Positions 15,604-24,739 of a stretch of 64,000 nucleotides of DNA are shown here, piece by piece (positions within the stretch are counted from its first letter, which is position 1; every line of letters starts with the position of its first letter). The notes below the pieces were generated by a model that did not search any database, was not told the origin of the DNA, and saw nothing but the letters and a program-made list of their open reading frames with translations. Source of the DNA: Haloparvum alkalitolerans (GTDB lineage Archaea > Halobacteriota > Halobacteria > Halobacteriales > Haloferacaceae); NCBI RefSeq assembly GCF_050122995.1, contig NZ_JBNLIA010000005.1, forward strand, positions 157,414-221,413, given 5' to 3'. The position numbers were made by a program, and so were the translations under genes.

Positions 15604-16671
15604 GTGAGCGATCCGGACTTCCTCGATCGGTTGGTCGACGACGATGCACTTCGGGCGTATCTGGCGGCCGAGTTCGGGCCGGCGGACACGTTCAGCGTCG
15701 AGCGGCACGCCGAGGGGCACTCGAACGAGACGCTGTTCGTCACGTGGGGGGACCGCGAACTGGTGATCCGACGGCCGCCGCCGGGCGAGACGGCCGACAC
15801 GGCCCACGACGTGCTCCGCGAACACCGCGTCGTCGACGCGCTCGGCGACACCGACGTTCCCGTTCCGAGGACGCTCCGCGCCTGCGACGACCACTCGGTC
15901 CTCGGCAGCGACTTCTACCTCATGGAGCGCACCGAGGGCGACGTGCTCAGAGAGACCGAGCCGGAGCGGTTCGCGGACCCGGCCGCACGCGAGCGGATCG
16001 GGACCGAGCTCGTCGACACGCTGGCGGCGATCCACGCGGTCGACCGCGAGGCGGTCGGGCTCGGCGAGTTCGGTCGCCCCGCGGGGTACACGGCCCGACA
16101 GGTCGAGCGGTGGACGGGCCAACTCGAGTGGGCGTTCGAGACGACGACCGCGGTCCGAGACGTCCCCGACCTGGTCGCCGTCGGCGAGTGGCTCGCGGAC
16201 AACGTCCCCGACGAGCACCCCGAGACGCTCGTTCACGGCGACTTCAAGCTCGACAACGTGATGTACGGCCCCGGCACGCCGCCGGAGGTCGTCGCCGTCT
16301 TCGACTGGGAGCTGTCGACGCTCGGGGACCCCCTGGCCGACCTCGGATGGCTGCTCCTCTTCTGGTACGACGAGGGCGATCCGGACCCGGCGATGCCCGA
16401 CCTGATGTCGACGTTCACCGCACGGGAGGGGTACCCGACCCGCGCGGAGCTGATCGACCGGTACGAGACGACGACCGGCCGCGAGTTCGCTCACGAGCGG
16501 TTCTACCGGGCGCTCGCGGCCTACAAGATGGCCGCGCTCGGTGAGATGTTCCTCGCGCGGCACCTGAACGACGACAGCGACGACCCGCTGTACCCCAAAA
16601 TGGAGGCGCAGGTGCCCACGCTCGCGGCGCGGACGCTGGCGTACGTCGAGGGCGAGACCGAGCGGCTGTAG
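15604..16671 (+). CDS. APH-fold phosphotransferase (ACAD10/11 N-domain type)
   Basis: A 355-aa aminoglycoside-phosphotransferase-fold kinase. LVHGDFKLDNVMY is the Brenner/catalytic loop and VAVFDWELSTLGDPLADLGWLL is the metal-binding DxD-equivalent segment. It starts with GTG at 15604. A GGCTATAAATACC TATA box lies at about 15457-15469 in the divergent promoter region shared with the acyl-CoA dehydrogenase, leaving a long leader. In ACAD10/11 systems this domain phosphorylates 4-hydroxyacyl-CoA before dephosphorylative conversion; here a similar role is inferred from the neighbour. Confidence 0.85.
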   Translation: MSDPDFLDRLVDDDALRAYLAAEFGPADTFSVERHAEGHSNETLFVTWGDRELVIRRPPPGETADTAHDVLREHRVVDALGDTDVPVPRTLRACDDHSVLGSDFYLMERTEGDVLRETEPERFADPAARERIGTELVDTLAAIHAVDREAVGLGEFGRPAGYTARQVERWTGQLEWAFETTTAVRDVPDLVAVGEWLADNVPDEHPETLVHGDFKLDNVMYGPGTPPEVVAVFDWELSTLGDPLADLGWLLLFWYDEGDPDPAMPDLMSTFTAREGYPTRAELIDRYETTTGREFAHERFYRALAAYKMAALGEMFLARHLNDDSDDPLYPKMEAQVPTLAARTLAYVEGETERL

Positions 16672-16695
16672 CGACGAGCGCCCGGACGACGGGAC

Positions 16696-17508
16696 CTACC
16701 GCGCCGTCCAGCCGCCGTCCGCGGCGAGCGTCTCGCCGGTGACGAAGCTCGCCGCGTCGCTCGCGAGGAAGACGACCGGACCCGCGATCTCCATCGGGTC
16801 CGCGAAGCGGTTCTGTGGCGTCCGGTCCATGATCGACTGTCGCAGGCGCTCGTTCTCCTGCAGCGTCTCCGTGAGGTCCGTCGCGACGTACCCCGGAGCG
16901 ACCGCGTTCACCCGCACCTCCGGCGCCCAGTCCAGCGCCGTGCTCTTCGTCAGCCCGACGAGCCCGTGCTTCGAGGCGACGTACGGGTGCTGTTTCGGCA
17001 GGCCGACCTCCCCGGCCACGCTGGCGACGTTGACGACGCTGCCGTTCGCCTCCTTTAGGTGCGGCCCGGCGGCCCGAATGGTGCGGAACGCGCCGCGCAA
17101 GTTCACGTCGAGGACGGAGTCGACCGCGTTACTCTCGATTTCGGCCGGGTCGCCGAGCGCGTCGCCGGGGTTGAACCCCGCGTTGTTGACGAGCACGTCC
17201 ACGGCGCCGAACGCCTCGACGGTCTCCTCGATCAGGGCGTCCACATCGCCGTCGTCGGTCACGTCCGCGGTGATCGCCCGCGCCTCGACGCCGTGCTCGC
17301 GTGCCTCGGCGGCGACCGCCTCGACCTCCGCCGCGGTTCGCGCCGAGGGGACGACCGCCGCCCCCGCGGCGGCCAGCCCGAGCGTGATCGCCCGCCCGAT
17401 CCCGCGGCCGCCGCCGGTGACGACGGCGACCTTCCCCGACAGATCCGGGAGGGCGTCCTCGGGCGTCAGGGCGGCGCTGTCCGGCGTCGAGGAACCGTCG
17501 TCGCTCAT
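16696..17508 (-). CDS. short-chain dehydrogenase/reductase
   Basis: A 270-aa classical SDR. TGGGRGIG (about 31-38) binds NAD(P), NNAG follows, and the catalytic Ser and YVASK motif are present (VASVAGEV...HPYVASKHG). The end motif TGETLAADGGWTAR matches FabG-like and 3-hydroxyacyl-CoA dehydrogenases. An N-terminal extension of about 20 acidic residues precedes the fold. Its start overlaps the stop of the acyl-CoA ligase gene by 4 bp, so it probably oxidises a hydroxyacyl intermediate in the same pathway. Confidence 0.88.
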   Translation of the reverse strand: MSDDGSSTPDSAALTPEDALPDLSGKVAVVTGGGRGIGRAITLGLAAAGAAVVPSARTAAEVEAVAAEAREHGVEARAITADVTDDGDVDALIEETVEAFGAVDVLVNNAGFNPGDALGDPAEIESNAVDSVLDVNLRGAFRTIRAAGPHLKEANGSVVNVASVAGEVGLPKQHPYVASKHGLVGLTKSTALDWAPEVRVNAVAPGYVATDLTETLQENERLRQSIMDRTPQNRFADPMEIAGPVVFLASDAASFVTGETLAADGGWTAR

Positions 17509-19154
17509 TCTTCTCCCCCCTCGCCCGGCGCGTACGGGAGATCCGGATCCTCGACGGCCTCACGGAGCGTCTTCTTGTCGAACTTGCCGGTCGCGGTCTT
17601 CGGGATCTCCTCGCGGAACCGCACGTCGTCCGGGAGCCACCACCGCGGGAACTGGTCGGCGAGGAACGTCCGGACGGCCGCCACGTCGAGCTCGCGGTCC
17701 GCCTTCGGGACGACGAACGCCAGCGGGCGTTCCTGCCAGCGCTCGTGGGGCGCCGCGATCACGACCGCCTCGCTCACGTCCTCGTGGGCCATCAGGGCGT
17801 TCTCCAACTCGATGCTGGAGATCCACTCCCCGCCCGACTTGATCACGTCCTTGACGCGGTCGACGACTTCGATGAAGCCGTCCTCGTCGACGGTGGCGAT
17901 GTCGCCGGTCCGGAGCCAGCGCGCCCCCCCGTCGTCGGCGTCGACGAAGTCCGTCCGGTTGGCCTCCGGGCGGTTGTAGTACTCCTCGACGACGGAGGGC
18001 CCGCGGACGAGCAGCTCGCCGAACGCCTCGCCGTCCCAGGCGACCGCCTCGCCGTCGTCGTCGACGACCCGCATCTCCAGCCCGGGGGAGAGCAGCCCCT
18101 GCTTCGCGCGCTTGTCGAGTTTCGCCTCGCGGTCGTCGTCGTCCATCCCCGAAGTCGGCCGGGAGACCGAGCCGATGCTCATCGTCTCGGTCATGCCCCA
18201 CGCGTGTTCGATCGTCACGTCGTGTTCGTCCTCGTACCGACGCATAACTTCCCGGGGAGCCGCGCTCCCGCCGACGACGATGCGCTCCAGCGAGGAGAGG
18301 TCGCCGCCGTGTTCGTCGAGGTGGTCGAGCACGTCGATCCAGACGGTGGGGACGCCCGCGGTGAGCGTCACGTCCTCGGACTCGATCAGCTCCACGAGGT
18401 CCGCCGGCTCCGGAGACGGACCGGGATACACCTGTTTCGCCCCCGCCATCGTCACGGCGTACGGGAACTCCCAGGAGTTGACGTGGAACATGGGGACGAC
18501 GGGCATCACCACGTCGTCCTCGGCGATGTCGAGCGCCGTGGGCGTCATCACCATCATCGCGTGGGCGTAGATCATCTTGTGCGTGTACTCGACGCCCTTC
18601 GGCTTCCCCGTGGTCCCGGAGGTGTAGCACATCCCGGCCGGGTCGTCCTCCGAGAGCGGCGGCCACGAGGTCATCGGGTCGGCGTCCGCGATCAGCGCCT
18701 CGAGCGCCGACAGCGGTAGGTCGGACTCCGTCTCCGGCACCGAATCGCCCATGACGACGACCTCGCGGACGCCGTCGATCCGGTCCCACAGCCGGTCGAG
18801 CGTCGCGACGACCTCGCGGTCGACGATCAGCACGTCGTCGTCGGCGTCGTTGATGATGTACTCGACGTGGTCGTCCTGCAGGATGGGGTTGACCGTGTGC
18901 AGCTGCGCGCCCGAGAGGGGGACCGCGTAGTACGCCTCGAAGTGCCGGTGGGTGTTCCACCCGAGGGTCCCGACGCGGTCGCCGGGCTCGACGCCCAGGC
19001 CCGCGAGCGCGGCCGCGAGCCGGCGGACGCGGTCGCCGAAGTCGGCGTACGTGTACCGGTCGACCCCGTCGCGGGTGCGCGAGACGACCTCCGTGTCGGG
19101 GAACAGCCGGGTCGCCCGCCAGAAGAACGGGCGGAGCGTGAGCTCCTCAGGCAT
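17505..19154 (-). CDS. medium/long-chain acyl-CoA ligase
   Basis: A 549-aa ANL-superfamily enzyme that adenylates a carboxylic acid and forms its CoA thioester. CYTSGTTGKPKGVEY is the P-loop-like A3 motif, GMTETMS is A5, WLRTGDIATVDEDGFIEVVDRVKDVIKSGGEWIS covers A7-A8, and the C-terminal KTATGKFDKKTLR carries the catalytic Lys. Length is normal. It overlaps LivF upstream (8 bp) and the SDR downstream (4 bp). This ties import, activation and oxidation of an organic acid into one operon. Confidence 0.92.
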   Translation of the reverse strand: MPEELTLRPFFWRATRLFPDTEVVSRTRDGVDRYTYADFGDRVRRLAAALAGLGVEPGDRVGTLGWNTHRHFEAYYAVPLSGAQLHTVNPILQDDHVEYIINDADDDVLIVDREVVATLDRLWDRIDGVREVVVMGDSVPETESDLPLSALEALIADADPMTSWPPLSEDDPAGMCYTSGTTGKPKGVEYTHKMIYAHAMMVMTPTALDIAEDDVVMPVVPMFHVNSWEFPYAVTMAGAKQVYPGPSPEPADLVELIESEDVTLTAGVPTVWIDVLDHLDEHGGDLSSLERIVVGGSAAPREVMRRYEDEHDVTIEHAWGMTETMSIGSVSRPTSGMDDDDREAKLDKRAKQGLLSPGLEMRVVDDDGEAVAWDGEAFGELLVRGPSVVEEYYNRPEANRTDFVDADDGGARWLRTGDIATVDEDGFIEVVDRVKDVIKSGGEWISSIELENALMAHEDVSEAVVIAAPHERWQERPLAFVVPKADRELDVAAVRTFLADQFPRWWLPDDVRFREEIPKTATGKFDKKTLREAVEDPDLPYAPGEGGEE

Positions 19155-19860
19155 CCGCGGTCCCCACGGAGAGGTACGTTTCGAGGAGGTCCTCGCGCTC
19201 GCGGATCTCCTCGACGGTGCCGTCGAAGACGATCTGTCCGGTGTCCATGATGTAGCCCCGTTCCGCCAGATCGAACGCGAAGTCCACGTTCTGTTCGGTC
19301 AGCAACACCGTGACGTCCTGGTCGACGACGGTCTGGACGATCTCCCGGAGGTCGTCCACGATGACCGGCGCGAGCCCCTCGGTTGGCTCGTCGAGCAGCA
19401 GCACGTCGGGCGACTGTACGAGCGCGCGGGCGACCGACACCATCTGCTGTTCGCCGCCGCTGAGGTTCTGTCCGTCGTTGTTCCGGAGCGGATCGAGCGC
19501 GGGGAACAGCTCGTACATCTCCTCGACCGGCCGCGGGTCGCTCGCGAGGTTGTGGGCGAGCCGGAGGTTCTCCTGAACGGTCAGGGTGGGGAACACTCGC
19601 CGGTCCTCCGGCACGAGCGAGATCCCGAGCGCGTTGATCTCGTCGGGCGAGAGCCCCGAGATCTCCTCGCCGCGGTAGGTGATCGACCCGGTCCGCGGCG
19701 GCGACGCGCCGACGATGGAGCGCATCGTCGTCGTCTTGCCCGCCCCGTTTCGTCCGAGCAGGGCCACGACCTCCCCCTCGTCGATCGAGAGGGAGATCCC
19801 GTGGAGGACGTGGCTGTTCCCGTAGTACGTGTCGATGTCGTCGACGTCGAGTATCGTCAT
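19147..19860 (-). CDS. livF: branched-chain-type ABC transporter ATPase LivF
   Basis: A 237-aa ABC ATPase. Walker A is GRNGAGKTT, the signature is LSGGEQQM, and Walker B is VLLLDEPTEGL followed by the H-loop region. It belongs to the Liv/HAAT family. It overlaps livG by 4 bp. The transporter may import branched-chain amino acids, but co-location with an acyl-CoA ligase and dehydrogenases makes an organic or aromatic acid more likely. Confidence 0.92.
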   Translation of the reverse strand: MTILDVDDIDTYYGNSHVLHGISLSIDEGEVVALLGRNGAGKTTTMRSIVGASPPRTGSITYRGEEISGLSPDEINALGISLVPEDRRVFPTLTVQENLRLAHNLASDPRPVEEMYELFPALDPLRNNDGQNLSGGEQQMVSVARALVQSPDVLLLDEPTEGLAPVIVDDLREIVQTVVDQDVTVLLTEQNVDFAFDLAERGYIMDTGQIVFDGTVEEIREREDLLETYLSVGTADA

Positions 19861-20684
19861 ACGCTATCACTCCCCAGGTACGCCTCGGTCACGCGGTCGT
19901 CGGTCAGGACGTCCTCCGGCGTCCCGTCGGCGAGGATCGCCCCCTCGGCGAGCACGACGATCCGGTCGGAGATGTCGGTGACGACGTCCATGTTGTGTTC
20001 GGTCACCACGAACGTCGCGTCCAGGTCCGCGTCGAGTTCGCGGATCAGCGAGACGATCTCGGTGACCTCCGTCGGGTTCATCCCCGCGGTCGGCTCGTCC
20101 ATCAGGAACACGTTGGGCTCGATGGCCAGCGCGAGCGCGATCTCGACCGTCCGCTTTTCGCCGTGGCTCAGCGTGTCACACGTCGTGTCCGCGATGTCGG
20201 TGAGCCCGGTCAGCTCCAGCAGCTCCTCGATGTCGGCCTCGAGCTTTTCGTCGCCGGTCGCCCGCGACCGGAAGTCCAGCCGCGTCTTCTCGTGGCTGAT
20301 CCGCGCGACGCGGACGTTCTCGCGCACCGTCAGCCCCTCGAAGATATTCGTTATCTGGTAAGACCGCGAGAGGCCGGCCTGGGCGACCTCGTGCGGCTCC
20401 GAGTCGGTAATGTCGCGGAGCCCACCGTCGCCTCCGGCGCGGCCATCGCCGCCGGCAGCATCGCCGTCGCCGACGACGGCGGCGTCGCCGCTCCGTAACC
20501 AGATCGAGCCGGCGGTCGGCTGTAGCACGCCGGTCAGCAGGTTGTAGAACGTGGTCTTGCCGGCCCCGTTCGGCCCGATGATGCTGGTGATCTCGCTGTC
20601 GTCGATCTCGATCGAGACGCCGTCGACAGCGGTCAGTTCGCCGAACTGCTTGCGGAGGTCTTCGGTTTTGAGAACTGTCGTCAC
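19857..20684 (-). CDS. livG: branched-chain-type ABC transporter ATPase LivG
   Basis: A 275-aa ABC ATPase with GPNGAGKTT, LSHGEKRTVEIA signature and FLMDEPTAGMNP. A Gly/Asp/Ala-rich insertion of about 30 residues (roughly 69-98, DAAVVGDGDAAGGDGRAGGD) sits between Walker A and the Q-loop region, where livG of the second locus in this window has none. The insert likely forms a surface loop. The signature reads LSHGEK, as usual for LivG. Confidence 0.92.
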   Translation of the reverse strand: MTTVLKTEDLRKQFGELTAVDGVSIEIDDSEITSIIGPNGAGKTTFYNLLTGVLQPTAGSIWLRSGDAAVVGDGDAAGGDGRAGGDGGLRDITDSEPHEVAQAGLSRSYQITNIFEGLTVRENVRVARISHEKTRLDFRSRATGDEKLEADIEELLELTGLTDIADTTCDTLSHGEKRTVEIALALAIEPNVFLMDEPTAGMNPTEVTEIVSLIRELDADLDATFVVTEHNMDVVTDISDRIVVLAEGAILADGTPEDVLTDDRVTEAYLGSDSV

Positions 20685-21817
20685 GAGTCGTCACCCCGGT
20701 CGGTCCGCGCGTCGTCGCTCCCTGAGTCGTCGGTCGGCTCCTCCCCGGTTCCGCCGTCCGCGTCGTCCCCGAGCAGCCGGTCCCGCGCCAGCAGGAGGCC
20801 GCCGACGGCCCCCTGCTTGAAGTACAGCACGACGCCGATGAGCAGCGCGCCGAAGAACAGCTCCCAGTACGCTTCCAGCGTGGGGAAGCGGCTGATCGCC
20901 CAGCGGATGTACAGGAAGATGAACGCGCCCACGATCGGCCCGGAGAAATACGTCGCGCCGCCGATCACGGTCGCGATCACGGCGATCGCGCTCGTCGACC
21001 AGTGGGTCAGTCCCGGCGAGGCGACGCTCGCGAGTCCCGCGCGCAACACGCCGGCGATCCCGACGATCGCCGCCGAGATGATGAACGTCATCCAGCGGTG
21101 GTGTCTGACGTCGATCCCGAGCGCGGCCGCGCGGTCGGGGCTCTCGCGGATCGCCTTGCAGACGGTGCCGAACGGGGAGTTGACGACGCGCCATGTCCCG
21201 TACGTCGCCGCGGCCACGACGGCCACGGTGAGCGCGTAGTACGTCCGCCGTGCGCCGATCCGGAAGCTCGACCCGCCCAGGTCGACGCTCCCGAGCAGGA
21301 CGATGATCCCGTCGGTCCCGTTCGTCAGCCCCGCCGGGTCCTGGATGATGAGCGAGTAGCCGATCATCCCGAACGCGAGGGTGATCAGCGCGAAGTAGAT
21401 CTCCTCCAAGCGCACGCTGAGCCACCCGACGGGCACCGCCACGACGACGACGAGCGCCAGACCGACGACGCCGCCGACGACGAACGTGACGAGCGGCGCG
21501 ATCCCGGACCCGACCACGTCCGCGAACACGGGCGTCAGGTCCCGCAACACGATCGCGAGCCCGTACGCGCCGCCCGCGTAGAACAGCCCGTGACCGAACG
21601 ACAGCAGGCCGGTGTAGCCGTACAGCAGGTTGAACCCGAGCGCGAACAGCGCGACGACGAGGAAGTCGGTGAACAGGTAGACCTGGAAGGACGGCCCGAA
21701 CGCCATCAAGATCAGGCCGATCGCGCCGAGGAGGCCGAACCGTTCGCGGGTCCAGCCGTCCGCGACCGCGGAGCCGAACTCGCGAACCCGGTCGCCGGTG
21801 TCGGTCGTCGAGCTCAT
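20681..21817 (-). CDS. livM: branched-chain-type ABC permease LivM
   Basis: A 378-aa permease with about ten hydrophobic segments. YGYTGLLSFGHGLFYAGGAY and the cytoplasmic coupling motif around AIRESPDRAAALGIDVRHHR are typical of LivM. The C-terminal 35 residues are an Asp/Gly-rich hydrophilic tail. It overlaps livG and livH by 4 bp each. Confidence 0.92.
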   Translation of the reverse strand: MSSTTDTGDRVREFGSAVADGWTRERFGLLGAIGLILMAFGPSFQVYLFTDFLVVALFALGFNLLYGYTGLLSFGHGLFYAGGAYGLAIVLRDLTPVFADVVGSGIAPLVTFVVGGVVGLALVVVVAVPVGWLSVRLEEIYFALITLAFGMIGYSLIIQDPAGLTNGTDGIIVLLGSVDLGGSSFRIGARRTYYALTVAVVAAATYGTWRVVNSPFGTVCKAIRESPDRAAALGIDVRHHRWMTFIISAAIVGIAGVLRAGLASVASPGLTHWSTSAIAVIATVIGGATYFSGPIVGAFIFLYIRWAISRFPTLEAYWELFFGALLIGVVLYFKQGAVGGLLLARDRLLGDDADGGTGEEPTDDSGSDDARTDRGDDS

Positions 21818-22716
21818 TCGCCGAGCCCCCCGAAGAGCCCCTCAGGCCGGAACAGCAACACGATCACCATCGCGAGGAACGGGATCGCGATGCTGCCGGC
21901 GCTGATGAACTGCGGGCCGAGACTCTGCATCATGCCGATGAGCATCGCGCCGACGAACGCGCCGCCCATGGAGCCGAGCCCGCCGATGACGACGACGATG
22001 AACGCGTCGATGATCACCTGGTCGCCGAGCGCGGGGCTGGTCGACTGCAGCGGCGAGGACAGCGCGCCGCCGAGCCCGGCGAGCACGCTCCCGAGGAAGA
22101 AGACCCCCGTGTACAGGCGCGGCACGTCGACGCCGAGCATCGACGCCATCTCGCGGTCCGAGGAGGTGCCCCGCACCAGCGAGCCGAAGTACGTCCGCGT
22201 GATGAACAGCCAGAGGCCGACCAACACCGCCACCGCGAGGCCGATGACGACCAGCCGGTACGCGCCGAAGGAGCTCCCGCCGAGCGAGACGGAGAAGTCG
22301 AACAGCGCGGGCGGCTCGACCGAGTACGACCCCGACCCCCAGATGAAGCGGACCGTCTCGTGGATGATGAGCACGAAGCCGAACGTGACGATGAGCTGGT
22401 CGAGGTCGGCGTCGACCCGGTCGTACAGCGGCCGGATCACCGCGAACTCGATGGTGGCGCCGACGACGCCCACCGCGAGCGCGCCGACGACGGCGGCCAG
22501 CCAGAAGTTGTCGATGACGTTCGTCACGACCGCGAGCGTGACGTACGCCCCGAGCATGTAGAAGCCGCCGTGCGCGAAGTTGAGGACGCCGAGCACGCCG
22601 AAGATGAGGCTCAGTCCGACGGCGATCAGGAAGAGCCGACTGCCGAGGCTCAGCCCGATGACGACGTCGGAGATGCCGATCAGTGGAACGAGGGATGATA
22701 GGCTCATGGAAAACAC
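21814..22716 (-). CDS. livH: branched-chain-type ABC permease LivH
   Basis: A 300-aa permease with about eight spans. GVLGVLNFAHGGFYMLGAY and the GTSSDREMASMLGVDVPRLY coupling loop mark LivH. It pairs with LivM to form the translocation channel. It begins 12 bp after the substrate-binding protein gene. Confidence 0.92.
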   Translation of the reverse strand: MFSMSLSSLVPLIGISDVVIGLSLGSRLFLIAVGLSLIFGVLGVLNFAHGGFYMLGAYVTLAVVTNVIDNFWLAAVVGALAVGVVGATIEFAVIRPLYDRVDADLDQLIVTFGFVLIIHETVRFIWGSGSYSVEPPALFDFSVSLGGSSFGAYRLVVIGLAVAVLVGLWLFITRTYFGSLVRGTSSDREMASMLGVDVPRLYTGVFFLGSVLAGLGGALSSPLQSTSPALGDQVIIDAFIVVVIGGLGSMGGAFVGAMLIGMMQSLGPQFISAGSIAIPFLAMVIVLLFRPEGLFGGLGE

Positions 22717-22728
22717 GTCGGGGGCGGG

Positions 22729-24048
22729 TTAGATGCCCGTCGGCAGGTCGGAGTCGCCGAGCGCCTCGGAGAGCTCGTCGGGGCCGGCCTCGTACCTGTT
22801 CACGGGATCGAGGACGTTGCTCTCCCACTCGTCGTCGTACGAGACGGTCCCCCAGATCGACGCGACCGTGGCCTGGTTCGTCTCGCTGAACTGGTAGTCA
22901 CCGACCGGGCCGGAGTGCTCCATCCCGGTGAACTCGTCGACGAGGGCGTCGGCTTCGGTGCTGCCGGCCGACTCGATCGCCTCCTTGTACAGGTAGACGG
23001 CGCGGTACGCTCCCTCGGCGTTGTACGTCGGGAGCGTGTCGTGCTCCTCGTAGTAGGCGTCACGGAACGTGTTGTTCGCCTCGGTGTCGGGGACGAACGG
23101 GTCGTACCGGGTCGAGGCGTACTCGCCCTCCGGGAGCGGGTTCCCGTCGCTCGCGAGGTCCGTCCCCATTCCGACGCTGAACAGCGTGTGGTCGATCTGG
23201 TCGAACCAGCCCGCCTCCTCGGCCTGGCCGATGAACGTGGTGAGGTCGGCTCCCCACAGCGGCGTGATCACCGCGTCCGGCTCGGCGTCGAGGATGGAAC
23301 TGATGTAGGGCGTGTAGTCGCTCGTCGCCAGCGCCGGGAACTGCTCGGCGGTGAACTCGGCCTCGACCCCGAGGCCCGCACAGAAGTCCTGGAAGTAGTC
23401 CCACGTCTCGTAGCCGAATGCGTAGTCAGGGCCGATCGTCGCCCACTCCGTGGCGTCGAGCTCCCCGGCGGTCCGCGCGGCGCCGTAGATGTCCTGCGCG
23501 AGGCTGTTGGAGTCGCGGAACACGTAATCGTTGCCCACGGAGTCCTCGTGTTCGCCCTCCGGCGAGGTGACGAACGGCGTCGCCGCGTGCGTGATCATGA
23601 ACGGCATCTGGAGCTGTGCCACCTGTGGCGCCACGGCCTGGGCGACCCCGCTGGAGTCGAGCCCGAACAGCCCGTCGACGTCGTCCTCCTCGACGAGGCT
23701 CCGTATCTGCTGGATCGCCGTGTCGGCGCTCGCCTCGCTGTCGCGGACGATGATCTCTACGTCCTGCCCGTCGATGCCGCCGTTGTCGTTGATCTCCGAC
23801 TGGGCCATTTCGATACCCCGCTCGGCGGCCTCGCCGTACAGCGAGGCGAACCCCGAGAGGATGTACGTCGCACCCAGCCGCACCACGTCGTCGCCGCCGC
23901 CCGTACAGCCGGCCAGCGCGACGCTCGCGCCGGCGCCAGCGGCCTGCAGGAACCGTCGCCGACCGACCGACGATCGGTTTTCCGAATCCCTCTCGACATC
24001 CCCTGTCCGGTTACGCTTGTTTCCGACATCCGAACCTGCAGTTACCAT
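22729..24048 (-). CDS. branched-chain-type substrate-binding lipoprotein (LivK-like)
   Basis: A 439-aa type I periplasmic-binding-fold protein. A twin-arginine segment VGRRRFLQAAGAGASVALAGC (split at a lipobox LAGC, about residue 48) indicates Tat export and lipid anchoring on the cell surface. The body (LGATYILSGFASLYGEAAERGIEM) is of the Leu/Ile/Val-binding or amide/urea type. A CATATTTATATAGG TATA box lies about 35 nt upstream of the ATG. It heads the transporter/acyl-CoA operon. Ligand is not predictable. Confidence 0.9.
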   Translation of the reverse strand: MVTAGSDVGNKRNRTGDVERDSENRSSVGRRRFLQAAGAGASVALAGCTGGGDDVVRLGATYILSGFASLYGEAAERGIEMAQSEINDNGGIDGQDVEIIVRDSEASADTAIQQIRSLVEEDDVDGLFGLDSSGVAQAVAPQVAQLQMPFMITHAATPFVTSPEGEHEDSVGNDYVFRDSNSLAQDIYGAARTAGELDATEWATIGPDYAFGYETWDYFQDFCAGLGVEAEFTAEQFPALATSDYTPYISSILDAEPDAVITPLWGADLTTFIGQAEEAGWFDQIDHTLFSVGMGTDLASDGNPLPEGEYASTRYDPFVPDTEANNTFRDAYYEEHDTLPTYNAEGAYRAVYLYKEAIESAGSTEADALVDEFTGMEHSGPVGDYQFSETNQATVASIWGTVSYDDEWESNVLDPVNRYEAGPDELSEALGDSDLPTGI

Positions 24049-24287
24049 TGTTAACGATTATCCCTGTGTGTCGGTCCTATATAAATATGCGGGTAGCTAC
24101 CACACGTCGCGTTGCCATCCAACGTGACCCGGCGGTCGATCGATCCCCGTCCGATCCGATCACACGAATCTGTCAGATCCATCGGCAATCCTCTGAATAG
24201 TCCTCTAAAAAACACTTCACTCTACGCTCAGTTGGTGTTTCTCTCGACGAGGATCGCGAGGATCGAGTACGCCCCGGTCGCGGTCGG

Positions 24288-24337
24288 GATGCTCTCTCCC
24301 GGTTACGATCCGGATGCTCTCTCCCGGTTACGATCCG
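24288..24337. repeat. perfect 25-bp tandem duplication in a 690-bp gap
   Basis: Two identical, adjacent 25-bp units (24288-24312, 24313-24337), each beginning GATGCTCTCTCCCGG, lie in the 24049-24739 gap. Closer to the IclR gene, 24659-24730 carries about five degenerate 15-bp units of GCAGTCGCYYTGGAC. No gene is supported in the gap; ORFs there have no recognisable family and run through the repeats. Confidence 0.7.
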
Positions 24338-24739
24338 GCCGCTGTCTCGGCACAGGCGACGGTGTGCTGGTGGGTACCGTCGTCGGATGGTCGGGGGAAC
24401 TGTCGGGTGCGTCCCCTCGTCGGTTCGTCCCGAGCGTCTTCCCGCCGAGTCGCTGCCCGCTTGCGATCTCGCGGATTCGGCACGAGTCGGATCGACTTCG
24501 CCGATCGGTTCTGCTCCGTCGTTCCTATCGGTCGTCCGATAGCGATAATTCTCGATAGTTATCGGATCAGCTACTATTCAACCAAATTGGTGGGTTGTGC
24601 GAGGGCACCGTGAACGCCCGCGGACTCGGTCTCGTCCTCTGCCCGAACGCCACCTCGGCCGCAGTCGCCTTGGCCACAGTCGCCCTGGACGCAGTCGCTC
24701 TGGACGCAGTCGCTTCGGATTCGGTCGCTCTCGGGGACC

